Source of the DNA: Cordylochernes scorpioides
Taxonomy: Eukaryota; Arthropoda; Arachnida; Pseudoscorpiones; Chernetidae
Length of the DNA: 64,000 nt
Reading direction: 5' to 3'
NCBI GenBank assembly: GCA_030710605.1
Contig: CP092864.1
Coordinates: 145,637,261 to 145,701,260, forward strand
In this document: in pieces, positions 63,373 to 64,000 of the stretch
How positions within the stretch are numbered: the first letter of the stretch is position 1
How the letters are laid out: each line of letters opens with the position of its first letter
The notes under the pieces: model-generated
What the model saw: only the letters and a program-made list of their open reading frames with translations
What the model was told of the DNA's origin: nothing
Databases searched by the model: none
Translations under genes and position numbers: made by a program

Positions 63373-63905
63373 CAAAAAGGTTAGGAAAAGGGCATCTCCT
63401 TATCGTGAAACTGAAAGTTGCTGATGGCTTGCGCCATCTATCGGAATAAATATTAACTATTCTCATTGATTTTTAATTATTCCAGAATTGGCCAAATACC
63501 CATTCTTGATTAATCAAGAAAAGGTTACCACGGACGCGTTTCGGGCTGTTGGCATTCAGCGTAGCGTTTTCACGCAATTCTGGCCTTACCTACCCGTTTC
63601 ATGATTTTTTTCAGGATGCCTTAATAACCAATTTTTTGGTCGTTGAGGTACAGTTTGTACCACGCTGATGAGGGCCAACAGCCCGAAACGCGTCCGTGAT
63701 TAGCTTTTCTTGAATAATTAAGAATGCGTATTTGGCCAATTCTGGAATAATTAAAAATCAACGAGAATCGTTGATATTTATTCCGATATATGGCGCAAGT
63801 CATCAGCAACTTTCAGTTGCACGATAAGGAGATGCCCTTTTCTCAATTTATGCACCTTATCCCAGTACAATATCACATTGTAATATTTTCTCACAATGCT
63901 AAAAG
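63373..63905. repeat. Foldback family E, complete copy 6
   Basis: The left arm (GGCATCTCCTTATCGTGAAA, GATGGCTTGCGCCATCTATC, ATTGGCCAAATACCCATTCT) is mirrored by the right (TATTTGGCCAATTCTGGAAT, GATATTTATTCCGATATATG, CAGTTGCACGATAAGGAGAT). Each arm carries a hammerhead-type segment: plus at 63657-63702 (intact core) and minus at about 63526-63570 (box 1 and helix II deleted). Outer word TGCACCTTATCCCAGTACAA at the right end. Confidence 0.8.
63657..63702 (+). ncRNA. Type I hammerhead motif E6, canonical core
   Basis: Helix I CACG/CGTG (63661-63664, 63695-63698), CTGATGA (63665-63671), helix II GGGC-CAACA-GCCC, GAAA (63685-63688), palindromic ACGCGT, and C63694 giving a GUC triplet. Predicted cleavage is after 63694. 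The opposite arm retains CGTGGTAACC downstream of the same core, which would extend helix I with the TACCACG strand, so the ancestral helix I was longer. Confidence 0.7.
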
Positions 63906-64000
63906 GTGTACATTGCAAGTCAGAGAAAGATATATAAATTTAAAGCCAAATTAAACAAATGTCACAGGTTTCAGATATAATAAATTACACCATTAATAAA

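Overview
The window looks like intergenic, repeat-dominated DNA from an animal, most likely an arthropod. The reasons are the A+T-rich base composition, Tc1, mariner, pogo-like and hAT elements, Helitrons, remains of non-LTR retrotransposons, tRNA-derived SINEs and a GGTTAGGTTACG-rich tandem array. I see no host protein gene, rRNA or genuine tRNA. The only convincing coding sequence is transposase or reverse-transcriptase related, and all of it is broken to some degree. The clade within arthropods cannot be fixed from this sequence.

Layout. 1-5.3 kb: a foldback enclosing a SINE and a Helitron end, then non-LTR relics. 6.2-7.2 kb: a 76-bp satellite grown from the end of a TA-flanked MITE. 8.5-8.9 kb: a 42-bp (2 x 21) satellite. 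11.3-12.5 kb: a dispersed repeat (I). 13.3-16.1 kb: MITE-like family C and a B/F foldback. 16.2-18.0 kb: ~207-bp and 60-bp satellites. 18.5-19.4 kb: a MITE and a mariner relic. 19.6-22.0 kb: a 51-bp satellite. 22.5-28.5 kb: a pogo-like MITE, hammerhead-bearing foldbacks, a solo LTR and nested MITEs. 28.5-31.0 kb: a SINE, a Helitron and a 242-bp perfect palindrome. 32.6-33.9 kb: a decayed mariner. 35.7-36.7 kb: a ~135-bp satellite. 37.4-44.3 kb: inverted SINEs and families A, B, C, F and G. 45.0-46.4 kb: a nearly intact Tc1-like transposon (one stop codon). 46.5-50 kb: non-LTR relics and a second MITE satellite. 50-64 kb: further A/B/C/E/SINE copies, a hAT MITE inside a SINE, a ~95-bp satellite and a complete non-autonomous Helitron.

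Main discovery candidate: about eleven sequence families of short interspersed, often foldback, repeats each carry a segment that folds like a type I hammerhead ribozyme. Shared parts are a CUGANGA-like box, a GC-closed helix II, GAAA, an ultra-short self-complementary helix III (ACGCGU, ACGU, AGCU, AAUU or AUAU), an NUH cleavage triplet, a complementary helix I and usually AATAAA shortly downstream. Some copies have a fully canonical core (families A, E, F5, F8, G). Others keep all helices but carry a variant first box (CUGUAGA, CUGUUGA, UUGAUAA, CCGUAGA). Helix II in family A (GCGC/GCGC) and in its relative E (GGGC/GCCC) differ by compensatory changes. Family A copies carry a partial head-to-tail junction and inverted partial copies. 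This arrangement is known from Penelope-like element pseudo-LTRs and animal retrozymes. I infer that the window is a graveyard of such ribozyme-bearing RNA-mobilised units.

I had no tools, so alignments, foldings and coordinates were read by eye. Repeat boundaries are approximate (about +/-10-30 bp) unless a target-site duplication is quoted.
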